Assembly: GCF_040219215.1 (NCBI RefSeq)
Contig: NZ_JAVJSX010000021.1
Location: 1 to 64,000, forward strand
Source of the DNA: Thalassobaculum_A sp040219215
GTDB taxonomy: Bacteria; Pseudomonadota; Alphaproteobacteria; Thalassobaculales; Thalassobaculaceae
Length of the DNA: 64,000 nt
Direction of reading: 5' to 3'
This document shows, piece by piece, positions 18,096 to 26,260 of this stretch (its first letter is position 1; each line of letters opens with the position of its first letter). Below the pieces are notes generated by a model. That model was given only the letters and a program-made list of their open reading frames with translations. It was not told the DNA's origin and did no database searches. The position numbers and the translations under genes are program-made.

Positions 18096-21026
18096 TCAGC
18101 CGAGGCTCCGCGCCAGGACGACCGCGACATGCTCCGCGGTCCGTCCGGCGCCGTCGTGGATCTGGTGGCGGCAACTGGTGCCGTCGGCGACCAGCAGGGT
18201 GTCCGGCCCGGCCTTGCGGACCGCCGGCAGCAGGTTGAGTTCGGCCATCTTCATCGACACGTCGTAGTGCTCGGCCTCGTAGCCGAACGCCCCGGCCATG
18301 CCGCAGCAGCTCGACTGGATCACCTCGACCTCGAGCCCCGGTATCAGCTTCAGGGCGGCGGTAACGTCGCCCATGGCGTCGAACGCCTTCTGGTGGCAGT
18401 GACCGTGCACCGCCGCCTTGGTTGCGATCGGCTTCAACGCCAGGCCGTCCAGCCGACCGGCTTTCGCCTCGCGCGCCAGGAAGCTCTCGAACAGCATGGC
18501 CTGGCCCGGCACCGCCCCGGCGGCGTCGCGCAGCAGCGACGGCAACTCGTCGTTCAGGGTGAACAGGCAGGACGGCTCCAGCCCGACGATCGGCACCCCG
18601 CGCCCGGCATAGGGCGACAGCGCCTCGACCAGCCGGCGCATCTCGGCCTCGGCCTGCTCGATCAGCCCGCTCGCCAGGTAGGTCCGGCCGCAGCACAACC
18701 GCCGCCCCTCGCCGGTCTGCGACGGGTCGACCACATGCACCGTGTACCCGGCGGCGTCCAGCACCCGCACCGCGGCGCGCAGGTTCTCAGGCTCGAAATA
18801 GCTGTTGAAGGTGTCGGCGAACAGCACGACCTCGCGGCCGTCGGTCACCGGCCGTTCCGGGACTTCGGACGCCCGGAACGGATCGCCGGAGAATGCCGGC
18901 AGGCTGCGCTGCCGGGCGAAGCCCATCAGCTTCTCCGACAGCCACGGCAGGCCCGGTAGGACATCGCGCAGATTGGCGAGGTAATGGAAGCGCGACGCCG
19001 CCTCAGCCCAGCGCGGCAGGGTAGCGATCATCCGGTCCTTCAGCGACAGGCCGTGGCGCCGGACATACTGGCCCAGCACCTCGGTCTTCATCTTCGCCAT
19101 GTCGACGCCGGTCGGGCACTCGCGCCGGCAGCCCTTGCAGCCGACGCACAGGTCGAGTGCCGACTTCATCGCCGGGTCGGTCAGGCCATCGGGGCCGAGC
19201 TGGCCGCTCAGCGCCAGCCGCAGCGTGTTGGCCCGGCCGCGGGTGACGTGCTCCTCGTCGCCGGTGGCCCGGAAGCTCGGGCACATCACGCCGGGATCCC
19301 GTTTGCGGCAGGTGCCGTTGTTGTTGCACATCTCGACCGCGCCGGAGAGTCCGCCCCAGGCCGACCAGTCGAACCGGGTCGCCGGGTTCACCGGCTTGTA
19401 GTCCGGCGGGTAGCGGAACAGCGAGCGGTCGTCCATTTTCGGCGGATCGACGATCCGGCCGGGGTTCATCAGCCCCTGCGGGTCGAAGGCGCGCTTGACC
19501 TCGCCGAACGCGTCGACCACCCGGTCGCCAAACATTTGGCGGTGGAACTCCGAGCGCACGATGCCGTCACCGTGCTCGCCGGAATGCGAACCCTTGTACT
19601 CCCGCACCATGGCGAACGCCTCCTCGGCGATCGCCCGCATTTTCTTGACGTCGGTTCCGTCCTTCATGTTCAGGACCGGGCGGACGTGCAGGGTGCCGAC
19701 GCTGGCGTGGGCGTACCAGGTGCCGTTGGTGCCGTGCTTGTGGAACACCTCGGTCAGGCGGTCGGTGTAGTCGGCCAGATCCTCCAGCGGCACCGCGCAG
19801 TCCTCGATGAACGACACCGGTTTGCCGTCGCCCTTCATCGACATCATGATGTTCAGGCCGGAGCTGCGGACCTCGGTGATTTGCGCCTGGAATGCCGGGT
19901 CCTCGGCCCGGACCACCGAATCCGCGAAGCCCAGGTCGCCCATCATGGCGTCCAGGTCTTCGAGGCGCTTCAGCAGCGGATCGCACTCCTCACCGGCGAA
20001 CTCGACGACCAGCAGGGCCTGCGGCTCGCCCTTCACGAAGCGGTCGACGATCGGCCGGAACATCGCGATCTGGCGCGCCAGATCCATCATCGTGCGGTCG
20101 ATCAGCTCGACCGCGTAGGGCTTCAGGGTGACCAGGTGGCGGGTCGAATCCATCGCCTCCCGGAACGTCGGAAAATGACAGACCCCCATGACCCGGTGCT
20201 TCGGGATGGCGTGGGTCTTCAGTCGGATGCGCCGCGACAGCGCCAGGGTGCCTTCCGAGCCAACCAGCAGAGAGGCCATGTTGTGGCCGCCGCGGCCGTC
20301 GCGCTGCACCACCCGGTCCAGATTGTAGCCGCCGACCTTGCGCATCAGCTTGGGGATCCGGCCGTCGATCTCGTCAGCCTCGCGCTCGGCGATGGCACGC
20401 ACCGTCTGCACCAGGTCGCGGTACCGCTCCGGTCCGACCAGTTCGCCGAGATTGCCCGGCACGTGACCGAACCGCGCCTCGGTGCCGTCCATCAGGATGG
20501 CGTCGATCGCCTCGACGTTGTCGACCATGATGCCGTAGTGGATCGACCGCCCGCCGCATGAGTTGTTGGCGGTCATGCCGCCGATGGTGGCCCGCGACGC
20601 GGTCGACACGTCGACCGGGAACAGCCGTCCCTTCGGCTTCAGCCAGGCGTTCAGGTGGTCGAGCACGATGCCGGGCTGGACCGTGACTTCCTCGGTCTCT
20701 GCGTCGTAGTCAATCACGTCGCGCAGGTGCTTGGTGCAGTCCAGCACCAGGGCATGGTTGACGGTCTGGCCGCACTGCGAGGTGCCGCCGCCGCGCGGCA
20801 GCAGGGGCACGCCCTCCTCGGCGGCGATCTGCACGGCGATGCGCAAGTCCTGCTCGGTGCGCGGGATCACCACGCCGATCGGCTCGACCTGGTAGATCGA
20901 AGCGTCCGTGGCGTAGCGGCCGCGGTTGAAGGCGTCGAACAGCACGTCGCCCTCGAGCTCGCGGCGCAGCCGCGCGGCCAGCGCGGAATCGCCGATACGG
21001 GCAGTGGCGGCGCGGTTGGCGCTCAT
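18096..21026 (-). CDS. FAD-linked oxidase/Fe-S protein, YdiJ-like D-2-hydroxyacid dehydrogenase
   Basis: This large 976-residue fusion combines an FAD-binding PCMH domain (about 50-270, with LPRGGGTSQCGQ), a FAD-oxidase C-terminal domain (to about 545), a 4Fe-4S ferredoxin-like part with LCVGCKGCRRECPTG, and GlpC-type cysteine-rich modules (HGHCHQKAF and SSCCGMAGAFG). The arrangement is that of the YdiJ/D-2-hydroxyglutarate dehydrogenase and D-lactate dehydrogenase group. These oxidise D-2-hydroxy acids and feed the respiratory chain. The start at 21026 follows a purine-rich site; the open frame continues upstream across the divergent AraC gene and is not used. It is probably regulated by that divergent gene. 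Confidence 0.9.
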   Translation of the reverse strand: MSANRAATARIGDSALAARLRRELEGDVLFDAFNRGRYATDASIYQVEPIGVVIPRTEQDLRIAVQIAAEEGVPLLPRGGGTSQCGQTVNHALVLDCTKHLRDVIDYDAETEEVTVQPGIVLDHLNAWLKPKGRLFPVDVSTASRATIGGMTANNSCGGRSIHYGIMVDNVEAIDAILMDGTEARFGHVPGNLGELVGPERYRDLVQTVRAIAEREADEIDGRIPKLMRKVGGYNLDRVVQRDGRGGHNMASLLVGSEGTLALSRRIRLKTHAIPKHRVMGVCHFPTFREAMDSTRHLVTLKPYAVELIDRTMMDLARQIAMFRPIVDRFVKGEPQALLVVEFAGEECDPLLKRLEDLDAMMGDLGFADSVVRAEDPAFQAQITEVRSSGLNIMMSMKGDGKPVSFIEDCAVPLEDLADYTDRLTEVFHKHGTNGTWYAHASVGTLHVRPVLNMKDGTDVKKMRAIAEEAFAMVREYKGSHSGEHGDGIVRSEFHRQMFGDRVVDAFGEVKRAFDPQGLMNPGRIVDPPKMDDRSLFRYPPDYKPVNPATRFDWSAWGGLSGAVEMCNNNGTCRKRDPGVMCPSFRATGDEEHVTRGRANTLRLALSGQLGPDGLTDPAMKSALDLCVGCKGCRRECPTGVDMAKMKTEVLGQYVRRHGLSLKDRMIATLPRWAEAASRFHYLANLRDVLPGLPWLSEKLMGFARQRSLPAFSGDPFRASEVPERPVTDGREVVLFADTFNSYFEPENLRAAVRVLDAAGYTVHVVDPSQTGEGRRLCCGRTYLASGLIEQAEAEMRRLVEALSPYAGRGVPIVGLEPSCLFTLNDELPSLLRDAAGAVPGQAMLFESFLAREAKAGRLDGLALKPIATKAAVHGHCHQKAFDAMGDVTAALKLIPGLEVEVIQSSCCGMAGAFGYEAEHYDVSMKMAELNLLPAVRKAGPDTLLVADGTSCRHQIHDGAGRTAEHVAVVLARSLG

Positions 21027-21099
21027 GGTCTCATTCCTCCCATCGCCTGCTAAACTACCCCGAGTGGGAAGCAACCGATACCGGACCAGCGGACAGCGA

Positions 21100-21918
21100 A
21101 TGTCGCCGAGCGGACAGGACAACAAGAAGCAGACCGCAGCGGGACGCGACCCGGTCAGCGGCCATGTTGAGGCCGATGTGGCGATCATCGGCCACGCCGC
21201 CAGCTTCGCGCCGGGCGCCAGCGTGTTGTGGCACCGCCACAGCCGCGGGCAACTGGCGCTGACCCTGGCGCGGGTGATGCGGGTCGAGACCCTGGACAAG
21301 GTCTGGCTGGTGCCGCGCGGCAGCGTGCTGTGGCTGCCGGCCGAAACACCGCACCGCAGCCTCGCGCCCGAGCAGCGGCTGATGCGCAGCCTGTACGTCC
21401 GACCGGACAGCGCCGAATCCCTGCCGACCGCGCCGACCGCGGTGGAGCAGGGCACCCCATTGGCCGACATGGTGACCTGGCTGGCTGAGACCTATGACAG
21501 CGACCGGCTGGACAAGGCGTGGTCGACGGTCGCCGGCGCCGCGCTCGCCCTGGTCCGGCCGGGACCGGGGGTCAGCATCCGGCTGCCGCAGCCGGCCGAC
21601 CCGGCCCTGGCGGTGATCGCCGATGCCGTGCTGGCCGACCCGTCAGCCGAGATCAGCCTGGAGGACTGGGCCGAGCGCTTCGGCATGGCCGCCCGGACCC
21701 TGCGCCGCCGGGTCCAGGCCGAGACCGGCCTGTCCTACCGCGACTGGCGCCGCATCCTGGGCCTGACCGTCGCCGCCGAACGCCTGCTGGCGGGAGGACG
21801 GGTCACCGACGTGGCGTTCGAGACCGGGTATGCCGGGACCAGCGCCTTCGTTGCGGCGTTCCGAGCCGCGTTCCAGGTGACGCCGGGGGAATTCCAGCGG
21901 CGGGCGGCGGGGCGGTAG
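21100..21918 (+). CDS. AraC family transcriptional regulator
   Basis: This 272-residue regulator has an N-terminal cupin-like sensory half (residues about 30-110, with the WHRHSRGQLAL segment and LPAETPHRS). The C-terminal double helix-turn-helix (about 165-265) has FGMAARTLRRRVQAETGLSYRDWRR and the usual end DVAFETGYAGTSAFVAAFRAAF. It starts 73 bases from the divergent YdiJ-like dehydrogenase gene, which is its most likely target. The start could lie further upstream, but this ATG keeps the shared promoter free. The effector is unknown, perhaps a 2-hydroxy acid. Confidence 0.88.
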   Translation: MSPSGQDNKKQTAAGRDPVSGHVEADVAIIGHAASFAPGASVLWHRHSRGQLALTLARVMRVETLDKVWLVPRGSVLWLPAETPHRSLAPEQRLMRSLYVRPDSAESLPTAPTAVEQGTPLADMVTWLAETYDSDRLDKAWSTVAGAALALVRPGPGVSIRLPQPADPALAVIADAVLADPSAEISLEDWAERFGMAARTLRRRVQAETGLSYRDWRRILGLTVAAERLLAGGRVTDVAFETGYAGTSAFVAAFRAAFQVTPGEFQRRAAGR

Positions 21919-21944
21919 CGACAGCGCTTCCCATCCGTTCAACC

Positions 21945-22982
21945 TCAGAACCGCAGGTGCACCTTCATCGACTTGCGCCGATCCGCCGCGGTGCGGAACG
22001 CCTCCATGGCGTCGGCGATGGCGAACTCGTGGCTGAGCACGGGGTCGAGCGCCAGCCGGCCGCTGCCCAGCATCGCGACTGCCACCGGGAATTCACGGGC
22101 GAAACGGAATGAGCTCTTCAGGGTCAGTTCCTTCGTCATCACCACGTCCATCGGGAACGTCGCCCTGGCGTCGGCGTAGACCCCGATCTGCACCAGGGTG
22201 CCGCCGGGGGCCAGTTGCTGCAGACAGGTGGCGAGTGCCGCCGGGTGGCCGGAGCATTCGACCGCCACGTCGAACCGGCCGCGCGGCCGGGCCGGGTCCG
22301 CGACGCTGCCGGGATTGGCCGCCACGTTGTGGGTACGGTCGGCGCCCAGCGCCTCGGCGGCCTTCAGCGGCTCCGGGGTGACGTCGGTGATCTCGACGGC
22401 CGCGGCACCGGCGTGGCGGGCGGCGGCCAGGGACAGCGCGCCGATCGGCCCGGCGCCGGTCACCAGCACCCGGCGGCCGAGCAGCGGCCCGGCGTGGGAC
22501 AGGGCGTGCAGCACCACCGACAGCGGCTCGGCCAGCGCCGCCACCCGCGACGGCGTGCCGGGGGCGACCTTCACGCATTGCCGCTCATGGGTGGCGAAGG
22601 TCTCGGCGAAGATCCCCTGGGCGTGCGGAAACCGCCGCGACGAGCCGAGGAACACCATGTCGGCGCACAGGTTCTCGCGGTCGGAGCGGCAGTAGTCGCA
22701 GGCGCCGCACGGATGGCTCGGGTTGATCGCCACCCGGTCGCCGACCGCCACCGTGGTGACGCCGGATCCAATCTCCGCCACCGTGCCGGCCGCCTCGTGA
22801 CCGAGCACGAACGGCTCGCGCACCGGGAAATCGCCCATGCGGGCGTGGTGGAAGTAGTGCAAGTCGGAGCCGCAGATCCCGCCGGACTCGACCCGTACCC
22901 GGACCTCGCCGGGGCCGAGCGGACGCTCGTCGCGCGGCTCGACCCGCAGGTCCTCGATCGCGTGCAGCACCACCGCCTTCAT
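21945..22982 (-). CDS. Zinc-binding alcohol dehydrogenase, L-idonate 5-dehydrogenase type
   Basis: This 345-residue medium-chain dehydrogenase has the catalytic zinc region ICGSDLHYFHHARMG with GHEAAG downstream, and the four-cysteine structural zinc loop CGACDYCRSDRENLC. The nucleotide-binding turn is VTGAGPIGALSL. The GDFPVREPFVLGHE context and length fit L-idonate 5-dehydrogenase and related sorbitol/polyol dehydrogenases. It oxidises a sugar acid or polyol with NAD(P). It stands alone between the AraC gene (convergent) and an intergenic repeat region. Other Ido/gluconate genes are absent, so substrate assignment is tentative. Confidence 0.85.
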   Translation of the reverse strand: MKAVVLHAIEDLRVEPRDERPLGPGEVRVRVESGGICGSDLHYFHHARMGDFPVREPFVLGHEAAGTVAEIGSGVTTVAVGDRVAINPSHPCGACDYCRSDRENLCADMVFLGSSRRFPHAQGIFAETFATHERQCVKVAPGTPSRVAALAEPLSVVLHALSHAGPLLGRRVLVTGAGPIGALSLAAARHAGAAAVEITDVTPEPLKAAEALGADRTHNVAANPGSVADPARPRGRFDVAVECSGHPAALATCLQQLAPGGTLVQIGVYADARATFPMDVVMTKELTLKSSFRFAREFPVAVAMLGSGRLALDPVLSHEFAIADAMEAFRTAADRRKSMKVHLRF

Positions 22983-23164
22983 GGCCGTCCTCCCGGGGAA
23001 TGAACCCCGGCAATCTGCGTCCGGGCGGCGCGAGAGGCAAGCGCCGGAGGCGAACGCCGGGCGCGGCCGGTGGCCCCCGGCTCCGACCCGCCGCCGGCGG
23101 GCCGGTCCGGGGTGACGGTGGTGATGGGGACGCGATGTGTCCCCAAACTCCGCCAAACCCTATC

Positions 23165-23199
23165 GTGCTGAGGTGCGAGCGCAGCGAGCCCCGAAGCAC
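23165..23199. repeat. Alphaproteobacterial-type palindromic intergenic repeat
   Basis: The element has outer arms GTGCT and AGCAC around a core with GCGAGCGCAGCGAGC. This wording is familiar from dispersed intergenic palindromes (REP/BIME-like) of alphaproteobacterial genomes. A partly related, reversed piece follows at about 23214-23251 (CCTTCGTGG... and GGCACCTCTGG). Only one copy is inside this window, so repetition itself is inferred from prior knowledge. Confidence 0.5.
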
Positions 23200-23256
23200 C
23201 GGGGCGGCCGCGACCGGCCCTTCGTGGCCGCGCGATGCGCGGCACCTCTGGGCGAC

Positions 23257-23288
23257 AAAAAACGGGCGGCTATCCCTTAACCCGCCGT
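23257..23288 (-). terminator. Rho-independent-type terminator after the polysaccharide operon
   Basis: Read on the minus strand, a GC stem (ACGGCGGG pairing with GCCGCCCGT, with one bulged C) is followed directly by six T. It lies about 60 bases beyond the stop of the nucleoside-sugar dehydratase gene, the last of three co-directional genes. The bulge makes the stem modest. Confidence 0.5.
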
Positions 23289-23325
23289 CATCCCGGGCAA
23301 GCGAAGCGCGACCCGGGATCCAGCC
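23287..23325. repeat. Palindromic element with CCCGGG arms
   Basis: ATCCCGGG (23290-23297) and CCCGGGAT (23312-23319) form an 8-bp perfect inverted repeat around a 14-base loop containing GCGAAGCGC. The pattern of a CCCGGG stem with an AAGCG loop is common as a dispersed intergenic repeat in alphaproteobacteria. It lies right after the polysaccharide operon and may act as a 3' mRNA stabiliser. Confidence 0.55.
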
Positions 23326-23349
23326 GCCCGCTCCGCCGCTCCGGAGCCC

Positions 23350-25263
23350 TCAGTCTCCCGTCGCGCGCGCAACCGCCGGCGGGGTTGCCGGGGCGTATTC
23401 CGGGACCAGACGGGCAAGGGTGCGCTGGGTCGCCGCGGTGTCGCGGGATCGCGCGGCCGCTTCCAACTCGTCAAGGCCGCGGGCCAGCAGCGCCAGGTCG
23501 GTGGTGCGCGGCCGGGCGCGGCGCAGCGCCGGGATCGCGGTCGGCTCCAGCGCCTCGGAATCGTGGAACAGTTCCTCGTACAGCTTCTCGCCGGGACGCA
23601 GGCCGGTGAAGGTGATCCGCACGTCCTCGTCCGGCACCAGCCCGGCCAGCCGGATCATCTGGCGGGCGAGGTCGACGATCTTCACCGGCTCGCCCATGTC
23701 GAGCACGGTGATGCCGCCGCGCCCGCGCTCGCTGGCGACCTCCAGTGCCGCTGCCTGCAGGACCAGCTCAACCGCCTCGCGCACCGTCATGAAATAGCGG
23801 GTCATCTCGGGATGGGTGACGGTCAGCGGGCCACCGCGCTCCAGCTGGCGCTGGAACAGCGGCACCACCGAGCCGGTCGAGCCCAGGACGTTGCCGAACC
23901 GGGTGGTGACGAACCGGGTAGCCGAGCCCTCGGCCAGATCCAAGGCCTGCGCGTACGCCTCGGCCAGCCGCTTGGTGGCGCCCATGACGTTGGTCGGGTT
24001 GACCGCCTTGTCGGTGGAGATCAGCACCACCGCCCGCACCCCGGCGGCGCGCGCCGCGTCGGCGACGATCCGGCTGCCGACCGCGTTGGTCAGCACCGCA
24101 TCGTCGACGTTCGCTTCCATCAGCGGAACGTGCTTCAGGGCGGCGGCGTGGAACACGATCTCCGGTGCCGCGGCGCGCATGACCTCGGCGACCCTTGGCC
24201 GGTCGCGCACGTCGCCGATCAAGGCGCGCCGATCGAGCGCCGGCACCGTCTCCTCCAGCTCGCGGTCGATGCTGTAGAGTGCGTACTCCGAGCTGTCGAC
24301 CAGGGTCAGGGCTGACGGGCCGAAACCCGCGATCTGCCGCACCAGTTCGGAACCGATGGTGCCGCCGGCACCGGTGACCAGCACCCGACGGTCGGCGACC
24401 AGCGCGCGCATCGAACCGCGGTCGAGCGTCGCCTGCGGCCGGCCCAGCACATCCTCGACGTTGATCGCCCGCAGGGTGACGGCCTCGCCGTCGGCGGCCT
24501 CCAGCACCCCGACCCTCGGCAGCCGGCTGACGGGAATGCCGAGCGTGTCGCCCTGCTCGAACACCCGGCGCACGGTCGCACCGTCCATGCGGGCACGGGT
24601 AAGCACCAGGCGCTGCGGGCGCAGGCCCTGGCCGGTCAAGCGGTCGACCACCGCTGCCAGATCATCCAGCCCGCCGAGCACCCGTACGCCGCGGATTTCC
24701 CGGCCGGTGCGGGCGTCGCGGTCGTCGACGATGCCGACCACCCGGTAGGGCGCTTCCTGGCCGCGCGCCATCTCGCGGATGAACAGCTCGGAACCGTCGC
24801 CGGCCCCGACCAGCAGCACCGGGATTCGGTCCTGGGCGTTGCGCTCGAACAGCGCCGACAACGTGCCGTCCTTCAGCAGCCGGTAGGCAAACCGCGGCGT
24901 TGCCAGCATCGCGGTCAGCACGAACGCCTCGATCACCAGGAAAGAGCGTGGGAAATCGTCCAGCCGGGTCAGCGCGAACTGCACCACCAGGAAGCCGGCC
25001 AGCATCAGCAGCACCGCCCGGACGATGCGGGCGAGGTCACCGATCGAGGTGTAGCGCCACACCGCGGTATCGAGCCGGATCACCAGAAGCACAGCGACGG
25101 CGGTCAGGGTGAAGGCGACCAGCCCGGTCTCGACCACCTGGCGCGGCCACGAAAAGATGCCGTTGCCGAGCCGCAGATACAGCGACAGCAGAAACGAGGC
25201 CGACGCCATCGCGACGTCATGGCCGAAGATCGCGGCCGATCGGCGAAACGCCCGTCCGGTCAA
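23350..25263 (-). CDS. Membrane nucleoside-diphosphate-sugar 4,6-dehydratase (WbpM/CapD type)
   Basis: This 637-residue protein has about four N-terminal membrane helices, a first Rossmann segment (VLLVGAGDGSELFIREM, near residue 145) and a C-terminal SDR domain with VTGAGGTIGSELVRQI. The usual catalytic Tyr is replaced, in NPTNVMGATKRLAEAY, by Met; this is the known hallmark of UDP-GlcNAc 4,6-dehydratases of the WbpM/PglF group. It would make the 4-keto-6-deoxy intermediate. The start is a TTG with GGAGGA seven bases upstream; the one ATG after the preceding stop is out of frame. It is last in a three-gene operon with a reductase-like epimerase and an initiating glycosyl-1-phosphate transferase. 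Confidence 0.88.
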   Translation of the reverse strand: MTGRAFRRSAAIFGHDVAMASASFLLSLYLRLGNGIFSWPRQVVETGLVAFTLTAVAVLLVIRLDTAVWRYTSIGDLARIVRAVLLMLAGFLVVQFALTRLDDFPRSFLVIEAFVLTAMLATPRFAYRLLKDGTLSALFERNAQDRIPVLLVGAGDGSELFIREMARGQEAPYRVVGIVDDRDARTGREIRGVRVLGGLDDLAAVVDRLTGQGLRPQRLVLTRARMDGATVRRVFEQGDTLGIPVSRLPRVGVLEAADGEAVTLRAINVEDVLGRPQATLDRGSMRALVADRRVLVTGAGGTIGSELVRQIAGFGPSALTLVDSSEYALYSIDRELEETVPALDRRALIGDVRDRPRVAEVMRAAAPEIVFHAAALKHVPLMEANVDDAVLTNAVGSRIVADAARAAGVRAVVLISTDKAVNPTNVMGATKRLAEAYAQALDLAEGSATRFVTTRFGNVLGSTGSVVPLFQRQLERGGPLTVTHPEMTRYFMTVREAVELVLQAAALEVASERGRGGITVLDMGEPVKIVDLARQMIRLAGLVPDEDVRITFTGLRPGEKLYEELFHDSEALEPTAIPALRRARPRTTDLALLARGLDELEAAARSRDTAATQRTLARLVPEYAPATPPAVARATGD

Positions 25264-25315
25264 GGCCGGGTCCTCCGGTTGCTGCGGTGGCAGGATAGCA
25301 TGGCCAGCGTCTGAC

Positions 25316-26260
25316 TTAGAGGCATGGATCCGGCCCGGCAAGCACCGCGTCGGCCATCGCCTGGTCGCCATCCAGCGGCGGCTGCCAGCCGAGGCCGGTG
25401 CGGATCGCCCGGTCGTCGACCGCATAGGACTGCACCAGGCGCCGCGCCGATTCGGGTCCCATGCGGGCACCCGCTAGCGCCGACAGAAACACACCGGGCA
25501 CCGGCAGCACCCAGGCCCGGCGTCCGAGCGCCCGCAGCATCCGCCGCACCAGGGCGTCGGTCGACAGCGCATCACCGTCCGACACCAGGAACGTCCGGCC
25601 CGCAGCCTCCGGAGCCTCGATGCAACGCACCAGCGCCGAGACCAGATTGGCGCGGTGAATGAACGAGCGTCGGTTGCCGGAGTATCCGAGCGGCAGGATC
25701 GCCGGGGCATGACGCAGGAAATCGATCATCTGCCGGAGATTGCCGGAACTGGAACGGCCGTAGACCGCCGGCGAGCGGACCACCACCGCGCCGGGCGTCC
25801 GCGCGAGAACACATCGTTCGGCCGTCAGCTTCGCTTCGGCGTACACGCCCCGCGGGGCCGGCGTGTCCGACTCGGTCAGCGGACGGACGCCCGATTCCTC
25901 GCCCATCGCCTTCAGGGAGCTGAGGTAGACGAAGCGCTCCACTCCGGCAGCAATCGACTGGTCCAGGAGCCGTTCGGTGCCGGCGACGATCACTTGGCTC
26001 GCCTCGTTGCGCTGCGCCGCCTCGTTCTTGTCCAGGAGCGGTGGCGCCACGGTATGCAGCACGGCCTGGATCCCCTCGAGCGCCGCCCGCCAGTCGGTCG
26101 CCGCGTCGACCGGCCCAACCGCGACGGCACCGGCACGCCGGCCCGGAGGCAACCGGTCCAACGAACGGACCGCCGACACCACCTCGTGGCCGGCATCGGT
26201 CAGAGTCAGACGGGCAGCCCGGCCGATATAGCCGTTGGCGCCGGTGACCAGGACCTTCAT
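25316..26260 (-). CDS. NAD-dependent epimerase/dehydratase family protein, probable 4-ketoreductase
   Basis: This 314-residue extended short-chain dehydrogenase has the glycine motif VTGANGYIGRAA at residue 5 and the catalytic YAEAKLTAE triad segment. The strand LSSLKAMGEES matches the reductases WbpV and WreQ. By position, between a WecA-like transferase and a WbpM-like dehydratase, it probably reduces UDP-4-keto-6-deoxy-GlcNAc to UDP-QuiNAc or its FucNAc epimer. The ATG overlaps the preceding transferase stop (ATGA), so the genes are coupled. Epimerase activity on another sugar nucleotide cannot be excluded. Confidence 0.85.
   Translation of the reverse strand: MKVLVTGANGYIGRAARLTLTDAGHEVVSAVRSLDRLPPGRRAGAVAVGPVDAATDWRAALEGIQAVLHTVAPPLLDKNEAAQRNEASQVIVAGTERLLDQSIAAGVERFVYLSSLKAMGEESGVRPLTESDTPAPRGVYAEAKLTAERCVLARTPGAVVVRSPAVYGRSSSGNLRQMIDFLRHAPAILPLGYSGNRRSFIHRANLVSALVRCIEAPEAAGRTFLVSDGDALSTDALVRRMLRALGRRAWVLPVPGVFLSALAGARMGPESARRLVQSYAVDDRAIRTGLGWQPPLDGDQAMADAVLAGPDPCL

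Larger units (their letters stand above)
22983..23349. other. Long intergenic region with palindromic repeats, no gene
   Basis: This 367-base gap holds no supported gene. Its right half carries two palindromic elements (23165-23199 and 23287-23325) and a terminator-like structure for the minus-strand polysaccharide operon (23257-23288). The left part next to the dehydrogenase start is GC-rich and must contain that gene's promoter, which I cannot pick out. Confidence 0.6.

Noticed and set aside
16276..18696. 806-codon minus-strand open frame
   Set aside because: It is antisense to the multicopper oxidase and runs into the dehydrogenase gene. It has no ribosome site and no recognisable domain.
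18984..20561. 525-codon plus-strand open frame
   Set aside because: It is antisense to the YdiJ-like dehydrogenase; composition is typical of a shadow frame.
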